In this document: positions 10,701-21,113 of the stretch, piece by piece
Layout: each line of letters starts with the position of its first letter
Numbering within the stretch: position 1 is the stretch's first letter
Source of the DNA: Blasia pusilla
Lineage: Eukaryota; Marchantiophyta; Marchantiopsida; Blasiales
Reading direction: 5' to 3'
NCBI GenBank assembly: GCA_050084515.1
Contig: CM114271.1
Span: 5,828,001 to 5,892,000, forward strand
Length of the DNA: 64,000 nt
Made by a program: the position numbers and the translations under genes
Notes under the pieces: generated by a model
Told to the model about the DNA's origin: nothing
The model's input: the letters and a program-made list of their open reading frames with translations, nothing else
Database searches by the model: none

Positions 10701-12699
10701 GATTGGGTCCCATATTTTGTGACTCATAAGCAAGTTCTTTATCCTAGAGGTTCATTGGGAATATATTTTGGATTAAATTTCTCTCAAATTATGACATGCA
10801 CTAATTTATATATGGCAGAAATAAAAAACATGAAGTTATAAGGATTTGAACATCTAAAATGGAATTGTTGCTCTATCTCTTGAGCATAAAAAATCAATTC
10901 TTGAACCACTATTAAATAGTTTCTATAACGTTACTACAAGATCAAAATTTGGTAAGAAATCCAAAATACTTTATTTTATCAAAATTGAGTTCTATATGAA
11001 GAAAACGACTTTGTAATTTCTTAATTAAGGTTATCAACTTTGGAGCCCAAATTTGTTCATAAGAGGGAATTTCCTCAAAATCAATAACACCAATAGATTG
11101 TGTTTTTTGTTTTATCGTATCTTCGACCTCGTGATTTCAGCCTTCAAACCGTATATATATATATGAGAGGGTTGGAAAGGAGGAATGGATTGACCTTCCA
11201 ACCTTCTCCGGGAAACCCTCTCCATTCCTCTAACTAGTGCAGGGATGGATCTCTCGAACCCTCTTTGGAGGGAAGGAAGATATAGAGAGGGAGAGACTTA
11301 ATCTCCATCCCCATCTCCTCACGCTTTATGGATGGATGGATATAGAAAACATGGAAGAGAATAAAAGAAGGATTAGAGATAAAGAATGGAGACAATACGA
11401 GGACAAGCCATTATGCATTTCTTTGAAGTACAAAGATACGAAGAGGAATAATAATGAGATGGACAAAACGAGAAAGGGATGAAACCTAATAGAAGGATCC
11501 TACATTTTTTGGAGAGAAGGGAACCATGGAATTGGAGTGGATCCTTTTCTCTCCTCAAATGGATCAAAGATGGACAAAATCCCTAATTCCCTAATTTACA
11601 CAAGGCAAAATATGAATTAAAATTTGTTATATTAATTTTTTTTTTGCTTTGGACATGGTTTTATTAATGAGTCAATGTTTTTTGAAACTTTTTGAATTCC
11701 AATGCCCATCTTATTTTACTCATTACCCTAAAACGTGGGAAAATCTAACATCGACATAAAGGACAAGAAGAAAAGAAGATGGGAAGACTTAGAGATTCCA
11801 TGACTAAGGCCACACTCTTGCATAGGACTTATAATCAAGGTGTCAGACATCAACCTCTTGTTACCTATAAATGTTGCGATACACAATGCCAAAATGAGGG
11901 GGAGAGCATCCATCCATGAGCAACACCCTTCTCTACCCATGGAAGTCGCTCACCATATAAAGCACAACACCCCAAATAACATTGTGATTGGCTATCCTCT
12001 CACCCCCAGTTAGAAAGCGTATGAAATATGAACCTCTAACGAAACTCACAATGATTAGAAAAGGCCCTATTAAAACCAGACGGTTGCAATAAATATAAAT
12101 GATACATTACGGAGGGATGAACCCACGAGTCCAATTCCATCCCCAAGCTTGGACAATTACAAACCCCAAACAAGATTCAAAGCCAAATGGACAAAAATAA
12201 CTAAGGTGGAGAAGATTGGAAGACCAACTCTAAATCCATCTACAAGATAATAAAGCACCCAAAAAACGCATTTTACAATAAATAAATAATAAAATTATAA
12301 GTTTATTTTGCATGGGCATCTATCAATCACATTTCGACATTAACTTTAACAATATAATGCGACTTTGAAACAAATCCAAAAATACGCGGACCATCGGGTA
12401 GATAGCAGATCCCGGTAAGAGCGGAACCAATAATCGGACCGGACTCTAACACGACCCGGTTCTCAGTCCTACTGGAAGATAAGAATAGAAACCCACGGTC
12501 CAAAGGACAGCTGTCGTTTCTTTCTTTCTTTCTTTGATGGCTTGGCAAACCAGTACATGTTAGGGAAAGCAGATATAAGAACTCATGAGTTGGAAGTGTC
12601 AGATGCTGACCGGGCCAGATTCGAATCCTTTTATGAAGTTTTCCGATAATAATAATAACAATAAATTATTACAATTACAATTAGATAATAAAAAATACG
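10701..12699. other. Intergenic DNA, purine-rich middle
   Basis: No supported gene. A short (AT)n tract sits near 11150, and 11160-11590 is a GGA/GAA-rich stretch with loosely repeated GGATGGAT and AGAGAGGG words. A small CTTT run lies near 12515-12535. Open frames here are short and low in complexity. Confidence 0.5.
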
Positions 12700-13240
12700 A
12701 AGTAATGTAATCTCGTAACTCCGGTTTGCCGTTCCTTACGTCCGTGGATGACTCTGGACAGAGTACAGTACCGGAAACCCCAGTACATCCATTTTGACTT
12801 TCAGCATATCATTAGTTACTAAGTTAGTACTCGTCCCCCCTTTGGGTGAAAGCGCTAGCTAACCCCTGGCTAGAGTCCCATGTAACCGTACCCCGCGGCG
12901 AGACAGCGCCGCACAGGCTGGACTCTGGAGCCGCGGGCTGCCTGGCAATTGAAAGGGCGCTGGTAAGATATGGCGGTCTGGAACTCCAGAAATTCAAACC
13001 TGCCTGCCTGGCGTCGGTTGAATGTGACAGTTAAGGAAGTACGTGGGGGTTAGAACGGGTGAGGTGGCGGAATGAGCGGATTGGGGGAAGGGGAGGGGGA
13101 GGGCGGAAGCCGTATGGCGCCACTGCGATTTGGAGGTGACTGAGAAACGGATTTGGAGGCGGTTGCGTCCGCCGTCCCCGCTACTTTGGCGAGCTGCTAT
13201 ACCGTTGGGGAAGGGTTAGTTTCTTCCTTGTTTCATTTCC
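12700..13240. other. GC- and CpG-rich patch, possible old promoter region
   Basis: CpG is frequent here in contrast to the flanking AT-rich DNA. The patch ends in a pyrimidine-rich run followed by TAG at about 13250. No domain or long ORF can be supported; the 62-codon frame at 12846-13034 is unremarkable. CpG-rich, GA/CT-rich sequence is typical of plant gene 5' regions, but no gene body follows. MITE-like elements start at 13254 instead. It may be the stranded 5' end of a gene disrupted by insertions (inference). Confidence 0.35.
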
Positions 13241-13253
13241 TTTCTTTGTAGAG

Positions 13254-13303
13254 CTTAGGGCCTTATCCCAAGGACGCGCGCGTCCTTGGGATAAGGCCCT
13301 AAG
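13254..13303. repeat. Perfect 50-bp palindrome
   Basis: Two 25-base arms meet with no loop at CGCG|CGCG between 13278 and 13279, with no mismatch. The arm is the terminal inverted repeat of the local MITE family, so this looks like two terminal repeats joined end to end. Confidence 0.95.
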
Positions 13304-13484
13304 TTATGTAACCAAATAAGTTTCCGTTGAATGATAGAGAAATATATATCGGTTCTTGCTAATTGCTTCGGGTTATAGACGAAGTTGAGAGGACGTTGGG
13401 TTATTTTTGCATCCAAAAGTTTTCGTATAAAATTGGCGACCCTCTAAGGTCGTCGTGACCGGGAGTGCATGGGATAAGGCCCTT
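13254..13484. mobile_element. MITE-like element 1, about 231 bp
   Basis: The right end (13448-13484, ending GGGATAAGGCCCTT) is an inverted match to the left end at 13254 (CTTAGGGCCTTATCCC). It also matches the ends of the second element at 13956-14199. No coding capacity. The left end carries a perfect palindrome, listed separately. No clear target-site duplication was seen. Confidence 0.5.
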
Positions 13485-13955
13485 GGACAATCCCATGGCT
13501 CAACAGGCAAGTCCAAAATCTTAATCGCAACAATCTAAGATTACAATTAGCTATAACAATTTTCATTAAAAAAAAGTTTATACTTCTAGTTTTCAGTAAA
13601 AGAGGGAGATATGGAGTTTGAGAAGGAATAGGGACGTATTAGCCTCTTTGATTGGGATTTATGGAAGGCTAATCAATCACTATCCATTTAGAAGAAGAGA
13701 AAAAATATTATCTCTCTCTCTCTCCATATTTATCCATCAACACTTCTACGGACAAGGAGAGGGTGGGGATGGGCCTCTCTATTGCTTTGGTGAATAAAGG
13801 TACCCAAAGATTTAGTGGATAGAGAATTAGTTTAGAGGGCAGGGGAATGGATGGTACTAGAAAACTAGGGAGAGGGAATGACCCTCTCTTCTTTTGAGAT
13901 GAGAGGTATAAGATAAGAGGGTCTCACTCTTTTCTCTAAAATAGATGGCTCCTCT
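13485..13955. other. Intergenic DNA between the two MITE-like elements
   Basis: GA/CT-rich with a short (TC)n run near 13712. Nothing coding is recognised. Confidence 0.5.
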
Positions 13956-14199
13956 CAGGGCTTCATTCCATGAGTGCGGGGTTGCGGCGACCATAGAAGG
14001 TCGTTGATTTTTTTCGCCCAAAAATTTTGGGTGTGGAATTGGCCCAGCGTACTCGCAACCTTATTTAATGGAGGACCGAAAGTAATCAGCTGAGAGAAAA
14101 TATTTTTCTCCATAAACGAGTGGATAACCGTTTTGGGCGTAAAAAATGGGTCGTCGCGACCTCCTTGCGTGTCCGTGGAATAAGCTCCTTAAGGAGCTT
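13956..14199. mobile_element. MITE-like element 2, about 244 bp
   Basis: The left end (13956-14004 onward) and the right end (to 14199) are inverted repeats of about 60 bases with gaps. They share TTTTGGGCG, a GGTCG(C/T)CG block and GGAATAAGC or its counterpart at the outer edge. They match the termini of the element at 13254-13484. It has no coding capacity and no confirmed target-site duplication. Confidence 0.5.
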
Positions 14200-14827
14200 A
14201 GAGGATCCCTATCGCTGGATAAATCAAATAGGGCAAAAATATATCAATTATTATAATGTGATTGTTATGCACTCACTTAATATTCATGTTACCCAAAAGA
14301 ATGACCGCTTGTTGCTCATTTTAGAAAAAACAAAGAGACTCTTGCAGATCATGAAGCTATCCCTAGAATAGTATGAATCTCTCATGAAATCGAGTTTTAG
14401 ATAGTACATATTTTGTCTTGATGAAACTATTTATAAGATGGTTGGAAACATCTATTGGAACATAAGAAGATTTTTTTGGTAAAAGACACATGTGAACTAT
14501 ATTTGATGCTTTCATACAAATAAAAAGTAAAAAAATAGATTTTTTTGAAAGAGAAGGATTTTCTCTTTCAATGGCTAAAAAATTCTCCTAATTTTATTAT
14601 GTTCTTAGACATATTATTTTGTATCACCAGAAATTTTTAACTCAACATTAGTGAAGTCAGTATGGGGTTGTTTGAGTAGCCCTATTGATTGCTTTATTCT
14701 AGTGGTTTATTCCATTATTAAATGGTACATGATCTTATTCATCTTAGTAGATCAAATAGTATTTTTTAGTAATTAAAATTAAAAATATTCTATGTTAATA
14801 ACACAATTAAGGGTTATGGATCCATAA
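14200..14827. other. AT-rich intergenic DNA
   Basis: Nothing recognisable. It ends at base A 14827, the left flank of a Helitron. Confidence 0.5.
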
Positions 14828-15004
14828 TCTATATTATTAAAAGAGGACGGGGTTTGGGAAACCCCTTCTTTGGTATTGACATGTGTTCATTTTGGCTCTA
14901 TGTGGTGATGGCACGTGTAATTCAAGAATTAATACATAATAGTGCGTGCCCGCCCTTTCCTCACGGATGATTTTCACCCATGCAAGGCACGAGCATTATA
15001 CTAG
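14828..15004 (+). mobile_element. Small non-autonomous Helitron, 177 bp
   Basis: It starts TCTATATTATTAAAAGAG and ends ...GCATTATACTAG, followed by T and preceded by A. The TC...CTAG ends and the A/T insertion site follow the Helitron rule. A weak stem (CCCATGC with GCACGAG) lies near the 3' end. Its ends differ from the 23803/58873 family, so it is a different group. Confidence 0.65.
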
Positions 15005-15851
15005 TATAGTAATAATATAGAAATCCTAAAAGTAAAAGGAATGGGGAGGGGGATCTTAGTTAAGGATATCATCTATTCATGGTTTATGACTCTAGAAAAA
15101 AAAATCGAATTCAAAGGTCTACAAACGAGATTCAAGTACAAACAAAAAGAATTTATAAACGTGTGATTTCCAATTATGGGAACCAAAGAAGGGAAAGAGC
15201 CAATGGGGTAAAGTTTGTATCTATGAAAAAGGAGGGGGTGAAGTTTAGAAAACAACGACGTGAGAAACTTTCTAAGTCAAGTTTATATCCATAGATCAAA
15301 ATCAGCTTGTGCAAATTTTCCTTTTTCCATATTCAAATTAAGGGAAATAATCAAAGGTAATGAATTGTTTTTTCATCTCGATTGTGGATGATTTATTTGT
15401 TATGCTCTTTAAGTCCCCTCAGTTTCTTTTCCATATTGGTCTTCTTATTCAAGCCTTTTCATATTCCATGCCTTGTTCTTTTTTAAAAGTGGATTCCGAT
15501 ATTTGATTTGCTTTATCAATACATTTAAATCCTTTTTATAACTTTTTTGAGGATTTTTTTTTCTTTAAAGGACCTTTTTTCTACGTCAATAATGTTAAAA
15601 ATACATTTAAAATATTTCATATAAATTTCTATCCCCTAACCATATACAAGTAATGCAAAATCTCCAAAATAGAACAAAGTAGGCGTTAACCAAATAAGTT
15701 GTAAGAATACTGATAAGTTGAAGTCCAAGGTAATTTAAAATATGCTATGTGGTTAGAATAGATTATGGTTTTGTTAGTTTGTAACATGATTCTAATATGA
15801 CGGGACATTGAAGATTTTATTTATGGTTGGAATTTAGGTCTTTAGTATTAT
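15005..15851. other. AT-rich intergenic DNA
   Basis: No gene supported; short frames only. It ends at the copia LTR. Confidence 0.5.
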
Positions 15852-16159
15852 TGAAGATTGAGTTACAATCAAGCTCATGAGACACTTGAACTCCTACATT
15901 TGGTACTCACACGAAGTAGGGAAGCTTAATCTTGGTTAGTCAATTAAGCGCGATTATCTTAACCAGGTTAGTTAATCACACTTAGTCTAACTCGAGACTA
16001 TGGTTAAGATTAGGGTTAGGGTTTCTTGCACTTACCCTATAGAATTGAGAAGGGGACCAGCCTCCACTCATTCTCTCATTGCAAATTTCGTTCTCCATGG
16101 TGGTGTGTGAGTGTGAGAGTCGTTTCCCACCAGTTATGCTTCTTTAGTAGTTTTCCACA
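15852..16159 (+). repeat. 5' LTR of the copia element, 308 bp
   Basis: It begins TGAAGATTGAG and ends TTTTCCACA, and matches 20805-21113 along its length with scattered substitutions. It contains a telomere-like run GATTAGGGTTAGGGTTTC around 16010-16025, conserved in the other LTR. Confidence 0.92.
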
Positions 16160-16171
16160 TGGTAGTAGAGC
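16160..16171 (+). other. Degenerate primer-binding site
   Basis: TGGTAGTAGAGC lies immediately after the LTR. It differs from the Met-tRNA site TGGTATCAGAGC at two positions. Confidence 0.8.
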
Positions 16172-16675
16172 GATAGGAGAATATCACTTGAAATTCTTGG
16201 TATTTGAGGAGAGAAGGGAGGAAATAGAAGGCATAATTTCAGTTTGGGAGAAGAAAATTTTGTTCAGAGCTCAATGGATGCAGATTTCAGGTGGATCTTT
16301 GACCGTGATAAAACTTTGGGGGTATTTTTTAGGGCTTTCCCAGTCAATTTAGGCATCTGGTTCCGCATTGTCTATAACAAAGCTAAGGGCTCAATCTAGA
16401 CGTCTTGTAGAGCTCGTTGAGAGCTTTCCAACGCACCCAAAATCGCTCGATTCTGACATTCTAAGCTCTTGTAGTAGCAATTTCACTGTAGAAAAGTGCA
16501 AGTAGTGAAGAAAAGTTGTGAAGTTTGCTCTCTACAGGCCAATTTCGACTAGTTATTTCATACATTTGATCAATTTTAGAAAATTTCACGTTGATTTCTG
16601 TGTAGGAGTGATCTATGCTTCAATTGGAGCAGTAGAGAGCCTGAAATTATGTTTTTGTGAGTGAAATCGTTCGTC
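16172..16675 (+). other. Copia 5' leader
   Basis: About 500 bases between the primer site and the gag ATG. No conserved ORF is credible here; the 108-codon frame at 16026-16352 spans the LTR/leader border and is a chance opening. Confidence 0.6.
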
Positions 16676-17272
16676 ATGGAGTATTTCTCAACAACAATCA
16701 CAGACAAGCTAGATAAACATAATTACAATGTCTATAAGTTTCGCATGAAAAAAAATTTCATGGGTCAAGAACTATGGGAGCTTGGCACACGTGATGAGGC
16801 CAAGCCAAAAGGTGACTCAACAAACTTGAACGTTCGCGCTTGGAACAAACGCGCAAGGCAAGTAATCCACTACATTTCAATAACGATCAGTTCGCCAATG
16901 ATAGATCACATTCAAGATATTGATTTTTTGAAGGAGGCCTGGGATGCATTGGAAAATCTGTTCCAGACATCTACAAAGGCCACAAAGCTTTAATTGAAAC
17001 AACAATTGAACGAAGTGAGGAAAGAATCCCAAAGCATCAATCATTATGTTTTGAGTATCAAACATATTGTTGATCAGTTAAATAGTATTGGAGTCATAGT
17101 AAAAGATGATGATCTGATTTTGTTCACTCTTCAAGGCCTTCCAAAGGATTACAAGTCCTTTAAGACCTCTATCTCTGTGAGAAAGAAGTATCCAACCTTT
17201 CAAGAGTTAGTCCCACTGTTAATCAATGAAGAGATGTGCCTAATAGGTAGTGGAAGCTCGTCTAGTCTATAA
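16676..17272 (+). pseudogene. Copia gag
   Basis: The start is the ATG of MEYFSTTITDKLDKHNY. It shows the copia gag pattern: an N-terminal LDKxNYxxY block, the DFLKEAWDALENLF core (WxxLxxxF type), then a stop at 16991-16993. The same frame then continues with the INHYVLSIKHIVDQLNSIG and LFTLQGLPKDYKSF blocks. The stop splits the capsid in two. In an intact element this protein packages the RNA. Confidence 0.85.
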
Positions 17273-17741
17273 GAGAGTGCGGTATTTGCAGGTTATGGAT
17301 CAAACAGAGACAAGGGTCGTTGTACAAGCTTCCGTGGTCGTGGTGGATATCAAACATATGGAGGAAGAGACACTCAATATAACGTCACTCAATCAACTAC
17401 AAACCACTACCAGACATAATCATAGGGTGGTGAAGGTGGAAACCGTTGGGGTCGAGGTCAGCAGCAGAGGGTCCCTGGATCTTGCAATTACTATGGCATA
17501 ACGGGTCACTATGCAAAGTTTTCTTCAAGAAGAAGGCAGATATGAGAATAAGAGCCATACAACAATAAAACTATGTGGAGCAACAATACCAAGAGCAGTA
17601 CCAAGAACAACAACATTCACAAATAGAGCATCTCTTGGTCATATGCGAGTAATGGTCAAGAAAGATTCAACAACAAATTGGTATATTGACTCTAGTGCAT
17701 CAAATCACATTACCTCACAAGCAAAAATAATTGTTCAATAG
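17273..17741 (+). pseudogene. Copia zinc knuckle and aspartic protease, degenerate
   Basis: A CCHC knuckle remnant lies at 17483-17525 (CNYYGITGHYAKF), with the second and last cysteines replaced. The protease active site at about 17682-17715 reads WYIDSSASNHIT. The normal copia form is D-S-G-A, so the glycine is a serine. The segment changes frame with respect to gag. Confidence 0.75.
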
Positions 17742-18923
17742 TTTGGAGCCGGTGAAAGATCTTGCAATTGTGCTTACATGAGATGACACTCAACATCATA
17801 TCACGCATACCGATAAAGTTCCAATAGCATTAGATGGTCTTTGTGTTCTTGGAAATGTTCTCTGTGTTCCATTGCAAGAAACCTGATCTTTGTAGGACAG
17901 ACAGTAGAACAGGGTTATCGAGTGAAGTTTAACGCAGATGGTTGTTTCATTCAAATAATGGATGATCAGACTACGATAGCCAAAGGAACTAGATCTGGAA
18001 GAATGTTCAAATTAGATATTTATATGCCAGAGATTCAAACAACAATGTATGGTTAAACCAGCCAACAAGTCATAAATCTAAATGTGTGGCATAAAAGAAT
18101 TGGACATATGAATCTTCAAAGATTACAGAATCTTTCATCATCTAATATAGTAATATGACTCCCTGCTTCGTTAGAGTATGTCTTGCTTGCCAATTTGGAA
18201 AACAAGCTAGATTTCTTTTTCCAAAGCAAGATAGAAGAGCATCCGGGATATTGGAGTTGATCCACAATGATGTGTGGACAACATCACAACATAGCCTTTG
18301 TGGTTGCCAATACCTTGTTTCATTTATTGATGACTTCTCTAGATATATATGGGTATATTTTCTGAAAGCCAAGTCAGAGGTATTCTCAGTGTTCCAAACA
18401 TTCAGAGTTTTAGTTGAAAAACAGACTAGAGAACACATTCTGAAATTGCGTTGTAATGGAGGAGGAGAGTATCTTTCAACAAAGTTTGATGACTATTTAC
18501 GTCATAATTGCATCCAACGTCAAGTGACTTGCCGTTACACTCCAAAAAAATGGAGTAGCTGAGAGGAAGAATCGACATATTGTTGAAGCGGTAGGAGCTA
18601 TGTTGAATGAGAAGAACATGCCTAAGATGTATTGGGCAGAGGTTGTAGCATGTGTAGTCTTCTTAATCAACCGAACTCCAACAGTAGGAGTTCATGATAA
18701 AACTCCATTCGAAGTCTTCACAGGAAGTAAACCTGATTTTTCCTTCTTAAAAGTATTTGGTTGTATTTGTTATGCTCATGTTCCTTCTGAAAGACGTCAG
18801 AAATTAGACCCCAAGTCTGAAAGATGTATCTTCATTGGTTATGCTGATGGAACTAAGGGGTATAAGTGCTACATTCCATCCTCTAGGCAGCTTATTATTA
18901 GTCGCGATGTTGTCTTTGATTAG
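17742..18923 (+). pseudogene. Copia integrase
   Basis: It has the copia HHCC zinc motif (WHKRIGHMN near 18088; CLAC at about 18180), then IHNDVW with the first aspartate and the FIDDFSRYIW block. The conserved second aspartate block is degraded to CNGGGEY. A short A-run near 18543 shifts the frame just before VAERKNRH (glutamate region). The GKP-type C-terminal block follows (FLKVFGCICYAH, DPKSERCIFIGY, SRDVVFD). Integrase lies upstream of RT, which defines Ty1/copia order. Confidence 0.88.
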
Positions 18924-20281
18924 CTAAAGGCATGGTATGCTCCATCACAGCCTATTCCACCTCTAAACTCGTTTGTTGAGGGGGAGAATATGACTGTAAA
19001 CCAACAAACATTGTCTTCAAATTCCCCAAGTACTAGTACAAGACTAGGAGAGGTCCTAGATTCATCAATTAAATCTATGAGTCCATGGATGGGAAGAATA
19101 CATATTCAGTCTGTTGACACTAGTCAGAGCTCGAGTTAGGTGTTAGAGGCATCTACCTCTGAACAACAACTTCGTAGATCAAGTAGAGTTATACATCCAG
19201 TTCATGGATTCATAAATGAAGGTTTCCTTGCGACACATCATGCATATATGATGACTATCATTCAAGAACAGGAGCCGAGTTGTTTTGAAGAAGCTGCAAG
19301 TAAAGTCGAATGGATTGAAGCTATGGAGGAAGGGATTGCTGTATTAAGACATTAACAGATATGGGAGTTGGTTGATATACCTTATGGTAAGAAAGTTGTT
19401 GGTTGCAAATGGGTTTACAAAATCAAGCGCAATCAAGATGGTACAATTAACAAATACAAAGCGAGATTGGTGGCTAAAGGCTATGCACAACAATATGGCA
19501 TCGATTATGAGGAAACATTTAGCCCTATTGCAAAGATGGCGACTACAAGAACAATGGTTGCAATTGCAGTAAGTAAGAAGTGGAGATTATATCACATGGA
19601 CGTCAAGAATGCCTTCTTGAATGGAGATTTAGACGAGGAGGTATATATGACTCAACCACCTGGATACGAGCATCCCAAGTTTTCATTTTGCGTATGCAGA
19701 TTGAAGAAAGCTCTATATGTGCTCAAACAAGCTCCAAGAGCTTGGTATGGCAAGATTACATATGTCCTACAAGAGTTGGGTTTTAGGATATGTGATTATG
19801 ACTCCTCGTTATATGTCTTGAGAGGACAAGATCATACGATTCTCATTGTGTTGTATGTTAATGATCTTCTGATTACTGGGAGTACTGAAGAAATGGTACA
19901 ACAAGTCAAGTTTAAGTTACAAGCAGAATTTGATATGAGGGACTTGAAAGAACTCAAGTACTTTCTTGGTCTTGAGTTTATGAAGGTTGGAGAGAGCATG
20001 TGGTTATACAACCATAATATGCTCTTCATATGCTTTCAAAATATGGTATGACGGCTTGTAAGCCAATCTCTATATTGTTGGACCAGAGTGTGAAGTTAAG
20101 AGTAGATGAAGGAGAGTTGCTTGCAAATTCTAATATATACATGCGCATGGTTGGAAGTTTGATCTATCTAACTATAAGCAGACAAAATTTGAGTTATGTT
20201 ATTGGTCTAGTGAGCCAGTTTGTGCAAGCACCTCGAAAATCTCACCTTGAAATTATGCGGTATGTGAAATTCTCTATTTAA
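18924..20281 (+). pseudogene. Copia reverse transcriptase
   Basis: The same frame as the integrase end runs through stops near 19137 and 19353. It then covers RT: KVVGCKWVYKIKRNQDG, YKARLVAKGYAQ, DYEETFSPIAKM, LYHMDVKNAFLNGDL, and the KALYVLKQAPRAWY block. The catalytic YVDD is changed to YVND at about 19855, which would abolish polymerisation. A frameshift near 20035-20050 moves the final part (SKYGMTACKPIS ... MVGSLIYLT) to another frame. Confidence 0.9.
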
Positions 20282-20821
20282 TTCGGGCTTCAATTTGAAC
20301 CTTCACAGAGTATTCAATTACAATGATTCACAGATGCTTATTGGGCAAGAAGCGTGTCTGATCGACACTCCACATCTGGTTATTCCTTTATTTTGGGAAG
20401 CGCAACTATAAGTTGGGCTTCAAAGAAGCAACCTACAGTTGCTTTATCTTCAACAGAGGCTGAGTACAGAGAAGCAACCAATACAACACGTGAGGCGGTG
20501 GGGCTTTATCGATTACTTGTTGAGATTGGTGTTAGTAACTTAGGACATAGTGTAATATATGCAAACAATATTAGTAGCATCAAGCTTGCTAATAACCCTG
20601 TGTTTCATGCTCGTACAAAGCATGTTGACGTGCAATGTCATTTTATCATAGAGAAAGTGCTTGCAGGAGAAACAAATCTTGTGTATATAGGTACAAATCA
20701 ACAAATTGCTGACATTTTTACAAAGGTATTGTCGAGAGATAAGTTTGAGATGTTTAGAAATGATTTAGGCGTTAGAGATATCGATATGAGCTTGAGGGGA
20801 GTATTGAAGATTGAGTTATAG
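20282..20821 (+). pseudogene. Copia RNase H
   Basis: Copia RNase H with the SDRHSTSGY block, SKKQPTVALSSTEAEY (catalytic glutamate) and HARTKHVDV near the end. The third catalytic aspartate (CDNQSA-type) appears as YANNISS. The frame is open from 20354 to the stop at 20819-20821, which overlaps the first bases of the 3' LTR. Confidence 0.88.
20789..20803 (+). other. Polypurine tract
   Basis: AGCTTGAGGGGAGTA lies directly before the right LTR and would prime plus-strand DNA synthesis. Confidence 0.75.
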
Positions 20822-21113
20822 TCAATCTCATGAGACATTTGAATTGCTACATTTGGTACTTATACGAAGTAGGGAAGCTTAATCTTGATTAGTCAGTTAT
20901 GCGGGATTATCTTAACTAGGATTAGTTAATCACAGTCAGTCTAACTCGAGACTATGGTTAAGGTTAGGGTTAGGGTTTCTTGTACATACCCTACATAATT
21001 GAGAAGGGGACCAGCCTCCACTCATTCTCTCATTGCAAATTTCGTTCTCCATGGTAGTGTGTGAGTGTGAGAGTTGTTTCCCACAAATTATGCTTCTTTA
21101 ACAGTTTTCCACA
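20805..21113 (+). repeat. 3' LTR of the copia element, 309 bp
   Basis: Starts TGAAGATTGAG and ends TTTTCCACA. It is collinear with 15852-16159 and includes the telomere-like GGTTAGGGTTAGGGTTTC at about 20961-20978. Confidence 0.92.

Larger units (their letters stand above)
15852..21113 (+). mobile_element. Complete Ty1/copia element, 5.3 kb, inactive
   Basis: Two closely similar LTRs (15852-16159 and 20805-21113) flank gag, protease, integrase, RT and RNase H in copia order (integrase before RT). A degenerate Met-tRNA primer site follows the left LTR and a purine tract precedes the right one. The reading frame has several stops and at least three frameshifts, and catalytic residues are replaced in the protease, integrase, RT and RNase H. 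The flanking bases (ATTAT on the left, TGTGT on the right) do not form a target-site duplication. Confidence 0.92.

Noticed and set aside
11728-11940. Short minus-strand frame with hydrophobic stretches
   Set aside because: 70 codons with no homologue recognised and no gene context.
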